Source: Thiobacillus sp. (GTDB lineage: Bacteria > Pseudomonadota > Gammaproteobacteria > Burkholderiales > Thiobacillaceae). Taken from it: DNA of 64,000 nt. Both the position numbers and the translations under genes were made by a program. This document shows, piece after piece, positions 22,531-30,933 of the stretch (the stretch's first letter is position 1; each line of letters starts with the position of its first letter). The notes beneath the pieces are model-generated. The model was not told the origin of the DNA. It saw nothing but the letters and a program-made list of their open reading frames with translations, and did not search any database. The stretch covers positions 1,364,001-1,428,000 of the forward strand of contig JACKLQ010000001.1 of the NCBI GenBank assembly GCA_024235835.1, read 5' to 3'.

Positions 22531-23562
22531 TTACTTGCCCTTGCCTGCCTTCTCCACGTCTGCCGCCACCCGGTAGGCGGCCTGGATCATGTCGCGGCCG
22601 ATCTTGTCCTCGAACTCCTTGTGCACCGGCAACAGGGCCTTCCACCAATTGATGCGATCCTCCAAGGACAGGACATGGACCTGGGTAGTGCCGGCCCTGC
22701 GCACGGCGGCCAGGGCATCGTCGTTCTCCTTCTTGGCGATGTCGCGCTCATACTCCGTGGCGTCCACCATGGCCTTTTCCAGGACCTTGCGGACATCGGC
22801 GGGCAGCCCCTCCCAGAAGGCCTTGTTGACGATGACGGCGTAGCCCAGGTAACCGTGCTGGGACAGGGTCAGGTGCTTCTGCACCTCATGCATCTTCTGG
22901 GTGTAGAGGTTGGAGATGGGGTTCTCGGTGCCGTCCACCACCCCCTGCTGCAAGGCGGAATAGACCTCGGAAAAGGCCATCACCTGGGGATTGGACCCCA
23001 GGGCCCGCATCTGTGCCTCCAGCACCTTGGAGGACTGGATGCGCATCTTCAGGCCCTTGAAATCAGCCACGGTACGCAGGGGCCGGTTGGCGCTCATGTG
23101 CTTGAAGCCGTTGTCCCAGAAGGCCAGGCCGACGATGCCCTTGGGCTCCAGCTGGCTGAACAGCTTCTTGCCGATGTCGCCATCCATCACGCGGTACAGG
23201 GTTTCCTTGTTGGGAAAGATGTAGGGCAGATCGAAGAGCTCGAAGGCCCGCACGCCCAGGGGACCGAACTTGGACAGGCTGGGAGCCAGCATCTGCACCG
23301 CGCCCAGTTGCAGGGCCTCCACTTCCTCACGGTCCTTGTAGAGCTGGGAGTTGGGGTAGACCTCCACCTTCACCCGGCCCTTGGTGCGTTCCTCGGCCAA
23401 CCTCTTGAAGTGGTCCGCCGCCTTGCCCTTGGGGGTGTTGGGCGCCACCACGTGGGAAAATTTGATGACGATGGGTTCGGCGGCTTGAACAGCGGGGCTT
23501 GCCAGACCCAGGGCCAACCCTGTGACTAGGGCCAGCTTGACGAGGATATTGCGCACTTTCAT
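22531..23562 (-). CDS. dctP: TRAP transporter solute-binding protein DctP
   Basis: 343 residues with a signal peptide (MKVRNILVKLALVTGLALGL, cleavage near VQAAEP). The DctP fold follows: IKFSHVVAPNTPKGKAADHF, FPNKETLYRVMDG, the substrate arginine in LKMRIQSSKVLEAQM, and EVYSALQQGVVDGTENP. Sequence style fits C4-dicarboxylate binders (malate, succinate, fumarate). A divergent DAACS dicarboxylate symporter strengthens that reading. Confidence 0.93.
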   Translation of the reverse strand: MKVRNILVKLALVTGLALGLASPAVQAAEPIVIKFSHVVAPNTPKGKAADHFKRLAEERTKGRVKVEVYPNSQLYKDREEVEALQLGAVQMLAPSLSKFGPLGVRAFELFDLPYIFPNKETLYRVMDGDIGKKLFSQLEPKGIVGLAFWDNGFKHMSANRPLRTVADFKGLKMRIQSSKVLEAQMRALGSNPQVMAFSEVYSALQQGVVDGTENPISNLYTQKMHEVQKHLTLSQHGYLGYAVIVNKAFWEGLPADVRKVLEKAMVDATEYERDIAKKENDDALAAVRRAGTTQVHVLSLEDRINWWKALLPVHKEFEDKIGRDMIQAAYRVAADVEKAGKGK

Positions 23563-23634
23563 GTCTTATCTCCTTTCAAACCCCGGTAGTCGGAGTAGTC
23601 ATAATAGGCCCGAATTGCACCAATAAGGAACACC

Positions 23635-24924
23635 ATGATCCGCATGAAGCTCCATTGGCAGGTACTCATCGCCCTCGCCATGGCCGTGCTGGCGGGCAGC
23701 GCCACCCGGCCGGACAGCCTGCTGGCTGGCATTTCGCCCCTGGCCATCTACGACTTCCTGGGCAGTCTTTTCCTCAACGCCCTGAAAATGCTCATCGTGC
23801 CCCTCATTGTGGCGTCCATCATCGCCGGCCTGGCCAACAACCGGACCACCGCCGGCCTGGGCCGCCTGGGGGGCAAGACCCTTGCCTGGTATCTGACCAC
23901 CACCGCCCTGGCCGTGCTGGTGGGTTTGCTGGCAGTGAACCTGGTGCAGCCCGGCCTGGTGGACGGCCAACCGGCCAAGGACCTCCTGGGCCTGGCCGCC
24001 GAGACCGGAGCGGTGATGGAAAAGGTGGCGGGCCGGGACAGCGGCGACCTGGTGGAGATCCTGCTGCGCATGGTGCCCCCCAACATCGTCAGTGCCGCAG
24101 CGGAGGGGCAGATGCTTGGCCTCATCACCTTCAGCCTGCTGTTCGGCTACTTCATCACCCGCCTGCCCGAGGAACTGGGCCGCAGCCAGCGCAGCTTCTG
24201 GGAGGGCTTCGCCCAGGTCATGCTGAAGATCACCGAGCTGGTGATGAAGTTCGCCCCCATGGGCGTCTTCGGCCTGGTAGCCAAGGTGGTGGCCACGTCG
24301 GGCCTGGAGGCCTTCCGCCCCCTGGCAGGGTTCTTCTTCACCGTACTGGCGGCCCTGGCCATCCACATGTTCGTGGTGCTGCCCCTGCTGCTTAAGTTCG
24401 TGGGAGGGGTGAGTCCCCTGCGCCATTTCCAGGCCATGTCCCCGGCCCTGCTAACGGCCTTTTCAACCGCCTCCTCCTCCGCCACCCTGCCCCTCACCAT
24501 GGACTGCGTGGAGAAGCGCGCGGGGGTTTCGGAACGCACCTCCTCCTTCATCCTGCCCCTGGGGGCCACGGTGAACATGGACGGCACGGCCCTCTATGAA
24601 TGCGCGGCGGTGCTGTTCATCGCCCAGGCCTACGGCGTGGACCTGAGCTTCATGCAGCAACTCACCGTGGTGATTCTGTCCCTGGTCACCTCCATCGGCG
24701 TGGCGGGCATCCCGGCGGCCAGCCTGGTGGCCATCACCCTCATACTGACCCACTTCGGCCTGCCCGCCGAGGCCATCGGCCTCATCCTGGCCACGGACCG
24801 GCTGCTGGACATGTGCCGTACCAGCGTCAACGTATTTTCCGACGCCTGTGGCGCCGTGGCCATCGCCCGCACCGAGGGGGAATCTCCTCTTTCAGGAGCT
24901 CGAAGCGGAGAAACGTCTCAGTAG
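23635..24924 (+). CDS. Dicarboxylate/amino acid:cation symporter (DAACS, GltP/DctA family)
   Basis: 429 residues with the family architecture: NALKMLIVPLIVASIIAGL near the N-terminus, the serine-rich hairpin TAFSTASSSATLPLTM, the substrate motif NMDGTALYE, and the final helix TDRLLDMCRTSVNVFSDA. It imports C4-dicarboxylates or acidic amino acids with Na+ or H+. AAGGA lies 5 bases before ATG 23635. It is divergent from dctPQM, suggesting shared control. The last 7 bp overlap the end of the convergent SLC13 gene. Confidence 0.93.
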   Translation: MIRMKLHWQVLIALAMAVLAGSATRPDSLLAGISPLAIYDFLGSLFLNALKMLIVPLIVASIIAGLANNRTTAGLGRLGGKTLAWYLTTTALAVLVGLLAVNLVQPGLVDGQPAKDLLGLAAETGAVMEKVAGRDSGDLVEILLRMVPPNIVSAAAEGQMLGLITFSLLFGYFITRLPEELGRSQRSFWEGFAQVMLKITELVMKFAPMGVFGLVAKVVATSGLEAFRPLAGFFFTVLAALAIHMFVVLPLLLKFVGGVSPLRHFQAMSPALLTAFSTASSSATLPLTMDCVEKRAGVSERTSSFILPLGATVNMDGTALYECAAVLFIAQAYGVDLSFMQQLTVVILSLVTSIGVAGIPAASLVAITLILTHFGLPAEAIGLILATDRLLDMCRTSVNVFSDACGAVAIARTEGESPLSGARSGETSQ

Positions 24925-26864
24925 ACCAGGTTCAGCATCAGCATCATCACCGCCAGGAACAGCACGGTCATGACGCCGCCAGCGCGCATGAAATCGACCA
25001 CCCGGTATCCCCCGGGCCCCATGATCAGGGCATTGACCTGGTGGGTGGGCAGGAAGAAGGAGTTGGAGGTGGCCAGGGCCACGGTGAGGGCGAACACCGC
25101 CGGGTTTGCGCCGGCCCCGATGGCGATATTGACCGCCAGGGGCACCAGCAGCACCGTGGCGCCCACGTTGGACATGACCAGGGTGAAGAAGGTGGCGAGC
25201 ACGGCGATGGCCAGTTGCAGCACCCAGGTGGGCACGCCCCCCAGCAGGGACAGGGTCTGCTGGGCGATCCAGGCGGCGGTGCCGCTGGTCTCCACCGCCA
25301 GACCCAGGGGAATGAGGCTGGCCAGCAGGAACACGGACTTCCAGCTAACCGCCTGGTAGGCCTCCTCGATGCGCAGCACCCCGGACAGGATCATGCCGAT
25401 GGCGCCGGTCATCAGGGCGACGGACAGGCGAATGTCGGTAAACAGCAGCATGAACAGGGCCACGCCGAAGAAGACCAGGGCCGGGACCACCTTGTGGGGA
25501 CGCAGCTCCTCGTGGGGATATTCGGTGGTGATGACAGCGAAATTCCGGTCCTTCTCCAGGTGGGCCAGGGCCTCCCAGGTGGTATGCACGATGAGGGCGT
25601 CGCCGGCCTTCAGGGGCAGATCACGAATGCCATTTCCTTCCCGCAGGGTCTCGCCCCCCCGGTGCAGGGCCACCATGGCGATGCCGTAGGTCTTGCGCAT
25701 CCATACGTCCCGGGCGCTCTTGCCGATGAGGCTGGAGCGGGGCGGGATCACCACCTCGGCGATACCGGCCCTGGTGGCCGCCAGGGACTCGGCGAAGGTC
25801 TTCAATTCATCCCTCAGCTCCAGTGCGTTGTCAGCGATGAATGCCCGCATGTGCTCCGGGGAAGCCAGGATACCCATCACCATTCCGGCCTGGATGCCCA
25901 GGTCCCGGGCCAGGCTGCCTGGGCCTACCCGCAGTTCCTCGCTACTGCGCTGGGCAGCGATGACGCGCACCTTCCAGGTGGTCTCCAATTCGTCGAAGAG
26001 CTTGCCTATAAGGGGTGAACCCGCGGGCACCACCACCTCGAACAGGCCGTAGTCCAGGCCGTACAGGTCCTGGAAATACTTCATGGTGTTGGTGCCGGTG
26101 GTGACGCCCTCGTTGTTGCCGCTGGGGAGGACGAAGCGCCCGGCCAGGACGAAATAGGCGATGCCGGCGATGAGCAGGGCCACGCCGATGGGGGTCACGG
26201 AGAACAGGGACCAGGTCTCCATCCGCTGCGCCGGCGGCAGGGCCTGGTTGGAGGTGAGTATCAGGTCGTTGAGCAGGATCAGCGGACTGGAACCCACCAT
26301 GGTGATGGTACCCCCCAGGATGGCGCAGAACCCCATGGGCATGAGCAGGCGGGACATGGGCAGGCCGGTGCGAGAGGATATCCGGCCCACCACCGGCAGG
26401 AACAGGGCGGCGGCGCCCACGTTCTGCATGAAGCTGGAAATGAAGCCCACGGTACCGGAGATGGCGGGGATGATGCGGGCCTCGGTCTGGCCCGCCAGCT
26501 TCAGGATGGTGCCCGCCACCTGGCTCATGAGACCAGTCTTGTCCAGGCCGGCGCCGATGATCATGACCGCGATGATGGAGATCACCGCGTTACTGGAAAA
26601 TCCCCGGAACAGCTCGGAGGAAGGCACCAGGGGGCTGGCCAGTCCCAACTGGTCGCTGAACCCGCTGACGAGCCCCAGCAGCACCATGACGCTCACCGCG
26701 GCCACGTCCACGCCCACCACCTCGAAAGCGAACAGGAACACGGTAAGCAACAGTATCCCCATGACTACGGCGATCTCCGCGCTGGGCACCACGCTGGCGG
26801 CGAAGGCGCCCATGCCCAGAAAGACAAAGGCGGCGATGAGGGTCTTGGGGGGGATCTTGTTCAT
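24918..26864 (-). CDS. SLC13/DASS-family permease with two RCK-C (TrkA-C) domains
   Basis: 648 residues. A first block of membrane helices (VMGILLLTVFLFAFEVVGVDVAA, GFISSFMQNVGAAALFLP) is followed by two cytoplasmic TrkA-C/RCK-C domains (about 280-450; FEVVVPAGSPLIGKLFDEL and EVVIPPRSSLIGKSARDV). A second membrane block with MSNVGATVLLVPLAVNIA and SNSFFLPTHQVNALIM follows. Relatives move sulfate, dicarboxylates or other divalent anions. In a sulfite oxidiser, sulfate transport is a fair guess but not shown. It is convergent with the DAACS gene and shares 7 bp. Confidence 0.92.
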   Translation of the reverse strand: MNKIPPKTLIAAFVFLGMGAFAASVVPSAEIAVVMGILLLTVFLFAFEVVGVDVAAVSVMVLLGLVSGFSDQLGLASPLVPSSELFRGFSSNAVISIIAVMIIGAGLDKTGLMSQVAGTILKLAGQTEARIIPAISGTVGFISSFMQNVGAAALFLPVVGRISSRTGLPMSRLLMPMGFCAILGGTITMVGSSPLILLNDLILTSNQALPPAQRMETWSLFSVTPIGVALLIAGIAYFVLAGRFVLPSGNNEGVTTGTNTMKYFQDLYGLDYGLFEVVVPAGSPLIGKLFDELETTWKVRVIAAQRSSEELRVGPGSLARDLGIQAGMVMGILASPEHMRAFIADNALELRDELKTFAESLAATRAGIAEVVIPPRSSLIGKSARDVWMRKTYGIAMVALHRGGETLREGNGIRDLPLKAGDALIVHTTWEALAHLEKDRNFAVITTEYPHEELRPHKVVPALVFFGVALFMLLFTDIRLSVALMTGAIGMILSGVLRIEEAYQAVSWKSVFLLASLIPLGLAVETSGTAAWIAQQTLSLLGGVPTWVLQLAIAVLATFFTLVMSNVGATVLLVPLAVNIAIGAGANPAVFALTVALATSNSFFLPTHQVNALIMGPGGYRVVDFMRAGGVMTVLFLAVMMLMLNLVY

Positions 26865-26984
26865 GTTCGGGCGGGGGCAAGGTAAAGAAACGAAAAAACC
26901 TCGCCATTCTATAACCCAGCCCTGCGTCCTCCCTTAACCTCCCTTTTCATTTGCTCCATCACCCCCCAATCGCCACCTTGTCCG

Positions 26985-27647
26985 CTACGCGCCCCTCAGG
27001 CTGATGACGGGCCAGCCCCGGGCCTCGGCGTGAGCCCTCAGGGTGGGGTCCGGGTCCACTGCCACGGGGTGGTGCACGTGGGCCAGCAGGGGGAGGTCGT
27101 TGAGAGAGTCGCTGTAGAACCAGCTCTCCGCCACGTCGGCCCAGGTCTTGCCCTGGGCAGCCAGCCATTCCTCCAGGCGAGCCACCTTGCCGGCCTTGAA
27201 GGAAGGGATGCCGGACACCTTGCCTGTGAACCGGCCATCCCGCAGCTCGGGCTCCGTGGCGATGAGGTGCGCCACCCCCAAATGGCGGGCGATGGGGGCT
27301 GTGACGAAGCTGTTGGTGGCGGTGACGATGACCTGCACATGGTCCCTGTGATTTTCCAGCAGGGCTGCCGTGCCCGGGGCAACCATGGGGATGACCTTGC
27401 GGGCCATGTAGTCCCGGTGCCAGGCATCCAGCTGTTCCCGGCTGTGGCGGGCCAGGGGCATCAGTTGAAAATCCAGGAACTCGTGGATGTCCAGGGTGCC
27501 CGCCTTGTAATGGTCGTAGAACGCCTGGTTGCGGGCCTCGTACACCTCCCGGTCCAGCACGCCCTGCTCGATGAGGTACTGGGCCCACTCGAAATCCGAA
27601 TCGCCGGCCAGCAGGGTGTTGTCCAGGTCAAAAAGGGCAAGACGCAT
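26985..27647 (-). CDS. HAD-superfamily subfamily IB phosphatase
   Basis: 220 residues with HAD motif I ALFDLDNTLL (Asp nucleophile), motif II IVTATNSFVTAP, a lysine in IPSFKAGKV, and motif III YSDSLNDLPLLAHV. Members include phosphoserine phosphatase-like and histidinol-phosphatase-like enzymes (COG0560); the true substrate cannot be read from sequence. The ATG at 27647 places motif I at the very N-terminus as usual; an upstream frame is a shadow. It is divergent from the CbiM-like gene. Confidence 0.92.
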   Translation of the reverse strand: MRLALFDLDNTLLAGDSDFEWAQYLIEQGVLDREVYEARNQAFYDHYKAGTLDIHEFLDFQLMPLARHSREQLDAWHRDYMARKVIPMVAPGTAALLENHRDHVQVIVTATNSFVTAPIARHLGVAHLIATEPELRDGRFTGKVSGIPSFKAGKVARLEEWLAAQGKTWADVAESWFYSDSLNDLPLLAHVHHPVAVDPDPTLRAHAEARGWPVISLRGA

Positions 27648-27731
27648 GGGGGCTCCATCAGCACTTTCTAATAAAATGAGCCGGCATTTTACTCGACGCT
27701 GCATTGTGGCAATTTTTCAGTATCCCCCACC

Positions 27732-28391
27732 GTGAACCTGCTTTCCGCCCACATCCCCACCCTCTGGCTCTGGCTTTTCTGGCTGGGGGCACTGGGCCTG
27801 ACCATCCTCCTGATCCGGCGTACGGCCTGGTCCATGCTGCTGGACCGGGCCAATCTCAACATATTCCTGGGGGCCACGGTGGCGGTGCTGGGCCTGTGGC
27901 TCATCAAGGCGGGCATCAAGCCCGGGCTGAACTTCCACCTCCTGGGGGCCACGGCCCTGACCCTCATGTTCCGCCCGATGTTCGCCCTGCTTGCCCTGGG
28001 GCTGATCACTGCTGCCATCAGTCTGTGGCAGGGCCAGTACGCAGCATTTGCCGCCAACTGGCTGCTCATGGGCGCCCTGCCCGTGGGGGTGAGCTGGGCC
28101 ATCTACCGCCTGGTGGACGGCAAGCTGCCCAACCACCTGTTCGTCTACATCTTCCTCAACGCCTTCTTCGGCGGAGCCATCGCCATCATGCTGCTGGGCT
28201 TCGTGTCCACGGGCTACATCGCCTTGTCCGGCGCCTACACCCTGGATTACCTGCTGGAGGAATACCTGCCTTACTACCTGCTCATCGCCTGGGGCGAGGC
28301 CTTCGCCACGGGCATGATGGTGACGCTCATGGTGGTGTGGCGGCCGGAATGGGTGGCCACTTTCGACGACCGGCGCTACCTCAACCGCTAG
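27732..28391 (+). CDS. CbiM-like (COG3235) integral membrane protein, energy-coupling factor permease family
   Basis: 219 residues with about six membrane segments, including GATALTLMFRPMFALLALGLI and FFGGAIAIMLLG, similar to COG3235, a group related to the CbiM/NikM substrate-binding permeases for Co2+ or Ni2+. There is no CbiN, CbiQ or CbiO partner nearby and the N-terminal metal-binding Met-His of CbiM is absent, so metal transport is uncertain. It may be co-opted for another solute. Confidence 0.82.
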   Translation: MNLLSAHIPTLWLWLFWLGALGLTILLIRRTAWSMLLDRANLNIFLGATVAVLGLWLIKAGIKPGLNFHLLGATALTLMFRPMFALLALGLITAAISLWQGQYAAFAANWLLMGALPVGVSWAIYRLVDGKLPNHLFVYIFLNAFFGGAIAIMLLGFVSTGYIALSGAYTLDYLLEEYLPYYLLIAWGEAFATGMMVTLMVVWRPEWVATFDDRRYLNR

Positions 28392-28626
28392 CCAACCCGC
28401 TCCCCGGGGCAATGAAGGCAATAGAAGGACCAGGACCCCGGCTACGCCCTGCTGGACACCGAAACCAGGGACCTGCGTTGGTTTGGGTTTTCCCACGACT
28501 AGTCCGATCTTCACCCATCCAGTCATCGCCTCGATACACAGAAATCCAAAAAAAATCCTCGTCAATCCAACACGTTACGACGTCGACTGTTCTAGAATTA
28601 GTCTATCGTTCCGAAAAGAACAGGGC

Positions 28627-29721
28627 ATGCCCAGCTTCATCCCGACCGAGATCGGCCAGCATCTGCTCGACGCTCCACTCCCCCATGACCTGTACAACCA
28701 GCAGGGGGTACTGGTGGTGCGGGGCGGCAGCGTCATCTCCGATCCCGCCCGGCTGGAACAGCTCCGGGCCCTGCGCCTGTACCGGCCAAGCGAGATGGAT
28801 GATGCCATCCAGGCCCCGCCTTACCAGGCCCTGCAACAGATGGCCCGCAAGTACGAGGCCCTGCTGGCCACCCCCCACGACCTGGATATCCCGTCCCTGC
28901 AAGCCCTGGCGGAGGCCCTGCGCCAGTTGGTGCAGGGGCATCCCGAGCTCTGCATCGGCATGTCCAACCTGCTGGACATGCCCAGCCTGGCCCGCCGCCA
29001 CTCCTTCCACGTGGCCACCGTCGGCCTGCTGCTGGCCCGGGAATTGGGCATGTCGGAAGCCGCCCAGCAGACCGTCGCCTGCGCTGCCCTCACCATGAAC
29101 CTGAGCAGCCACGATCTCCAGGACCGGCTATCCCTGTCCTCCCGCAAACCCGACGCGGCGGAAGGCACCCAATTGCGCATGCATGCCTGGCACAGCGCCG
29201 AGTCCCTGGCCAGGATGGGCGTGAAGGATGCCCGCTGGATGCTGGCGGTGAGCCAGCACCACGAGAACATGGATGGCAGCGGCTATCCCTTCGGCATCGT
29301 CGGCCCGGCCATCACCCTGGAAGCCCGCGTCCTGCGCACGGCAGACGTCTGGTGCGCCTTCCTCAGCCATCGCCACAACCGCACCTGCCGCTACCCCCGC
29401 CAGGCCCTGCGGGAACTGTTCCGCCGCGAACGGAGCAAACTGGACGACGCCACCATGCTGGCCCTGCGCCGGGCCATGGGCTACTACCCTCCCGGCACCG
29501 TGGTGCGCCTGGCCAACCGGGAAACCGCCCTGGTCACCCGCTGGTTCGACCGACGCACCCGCCCCGCCCAGGTGGTAAGCCTGCTGCGCCCCACCGGCAA
29601 CGCGGTTGCCCACCACCAGGTACGGGATACCACGCGCCCCGACTACGCCATCCGCGACTACACCTACCTGCCCCTGTTCCACTCCCCCCTGGACTGGCCC
29701 AAGGTCTGGGCGGCCAGCTAG
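28627..29721 (+). CDS. HD-GYP-type protein with degenerate HD motif
   Basis: 364 residues. The C-terminal half is recognisable as an HD-GYP domain: RRHSFHVATVGLLLARELGM and QHHENMDGSGYPFG are kept. The segment where an active enzyme has LHDIGK reads TMNLSSHDLQDRL, so the metal-binding HD pair is lost, and ADVFDAL is changed to ADVWCAF. It is therefore probably a c-di-GMP sensor or inactive phosphodiesterase. The N-terminal ~100 residues (FIPTEIGQHLLDAPLPHDLYN) resemble the DUF3391-like lead-in seen in such proteins. The ATG at 28627 is chosen because upstream codons lack coding character. Confidence 0.85.
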   Translation: MPSFIPTEIGQHLLDAPLPHDLYNQQGVLVVRGGSVISDPARLEQLRALRLYRPSEMDDAIQAPPYQALQQMARKYEALLATPHDLDIPSLQALAEALRQLVQGHPELCIGMSNLLDMPSLARRHSFHVATVGLLLARELGMSEAAQQTVACAALTMNLSSHDLQDRLSLSSRKPDAAEGTQLRMHAWHSAESLARMGVKDARWMLAVSQHHENMDGSGYPFGIVGPAITLEARVLRTADVWCAFLSHRHNRTCRYPRQALRELFRRERSKLDDATMLALRRAMGYYPPGTVVRLANRETALVTRWFDRRTRPAQVVSLLRPTGNAVAHHQVRDTTRPDYAIRDYTYLPLFHSPLDWPKVWAAS

Positions 29722-29762
29722 CCGCCTCCCGGACGGCTTCATGCGGGGCGGACTCAACGTCC

Positions 29763-30917
29763 TCAGCCATCCGGCCCATACACGAAGTAAAGCCCCAGCC
29801 GATCCAGCATACCTTCCCCCACGGTACCCTCCCGGGGCAGCAGCCTGACCTCCAGCCACAACAGGTCCACCCTGCCTGACGGCAGTTTCAGGGGCACGGA
29901 CCGGGCCACCGTCTGGCCCGGCACCGCCTCCAGGGTGGCCAGGGTGGGATCCGCGGGTTGCCCGGGACAGGCATGATCCCGGCCAAGACGGGCCAAGGGC
30001 CCCCGGGCGCCCCGGGCCAGGTCCGCCAGGGCCTCGTTCCAGGGCCCCCGGGGCCCGCAATAGGTATGGAGCCGGGCCTGGGCCGTCAGGGCACCCTCCG
30101 CGCCGCCCAGCTTCAGGCCCAGGTGCAGGACGCCTTCCTCCAGCAGGGTCGGGGCCTCGGCCACCAGTTGGCCCCGGGCCTCGAAGGGCAGCCGACCATC
30201 CCGGCCGTATTGCCTGTCCCAGAGGAAGCCCTCCAGGAACCATTGGAGTCCCAGCCCGCCCCCCGAGGCCTGGCCGGCGGGGTCCTCGGCCCTGACGCCA
30301 TAGCCGGTGATCATGCCCCGGTCGCCCAGCACCTCCGCCTCCGCCTGGGCCAGGGCCTCCAGGACGTCGCCCTGGGGTGCCACGGCCAGGGCCCGGCTTT
30401 GGCGCCATGGCGTGGGCATGACATGGAAGCCGGCGCCGGCCACCAGTTGGTGCACCGCCTGGGGCAAGGTCCCGGTCTTGGGCGGCGCGAACACCAGCAG
30501 GCTGTAGGCCCGGGCCTCGTGCACCGTGGCCAGGTGGAACACCACCCCGTCTCCCGTGCTGGCAGGCCGGCGGCAACTCAGCCAGCGGACGCCGCCCTGG
30601 CCCTTGGGTTCGGCGTCGATCCAGCCCACGGCCGCCTGCTTGCCATAGAGGGCGGACCATTTCCGGGTCAGGTTGCGGTAGAAGGTGTCCGCATCGGACT
30701 TGATGAGGGGCGGCTCCCGGGGCACCAGCACCTGCAGGGCCACCCCCTCCGGCACCGGCCAGGACAGCACCAGGGCATCGTCTTCCTGTTCCTGCCGGGG
30801 CGTGCCCCGCTGCCAGGCAGGATCCGGGCTAAGGCTCAGGTCCAGCACGCGCATGGGCTCCGCCCGGGCAGAACAACTCATGCTCACCACCACCACGGCC
30901 CACCAGAAAAGTTTCAT
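29763..30917 (-). CDS. Exported protein of unknown function
   Basis: 384 residues with a signal peptide (MKLFWWAVVVVSMSCSARAEP). I recognise no domain. The body is Gly/Ala/Leu-rich, contains one Cys pair region (RWLSCRRPAS and HTYCGPRGPW) and ends LDRLGLYFVYGPDG. It starts only 16 bp from hrpA on the other strand, so the two share a promoter region. Codon use matches neighbours, arguing for a genuine gene. Confidence 0.75.
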   Translation of the reverse strand: MKLFWWAVVVVSMSCSARAEPMRVLDLSLSPDPAWQRGTPRQEQEDDALVLSWPVPEGVALQVLVPREPPLIKSDADTFYRNLTRKWSALYGKQAAVGWIDAEPKGQGGVRWLSCRRPASTGDGVVFHLATVHEARAYSLLVFAPPKTGTLPQAVHQLVAGAGFHVMPTPWRQSRALAVAPQGDVLEALAQAEAEVLGDRGMITGYGVRAEDPAGQASGGGLGLQWFLEGFLWDRQYGRDGRLPFEARGQLVAEAPTLLEEGVLHLGLKLGGAEGALTAQARLHTYCGPRGPWNEALADLARGARGPLARLGRDHACPGQPADPTLATLEAVPGQTVARSVPLKLPSGRVDLLWLEVRLLPREGTVGEGMLDRLGLYFVYGPDG

Positions 30918-30933
30918 GCTAGTTTCCTGCCCC

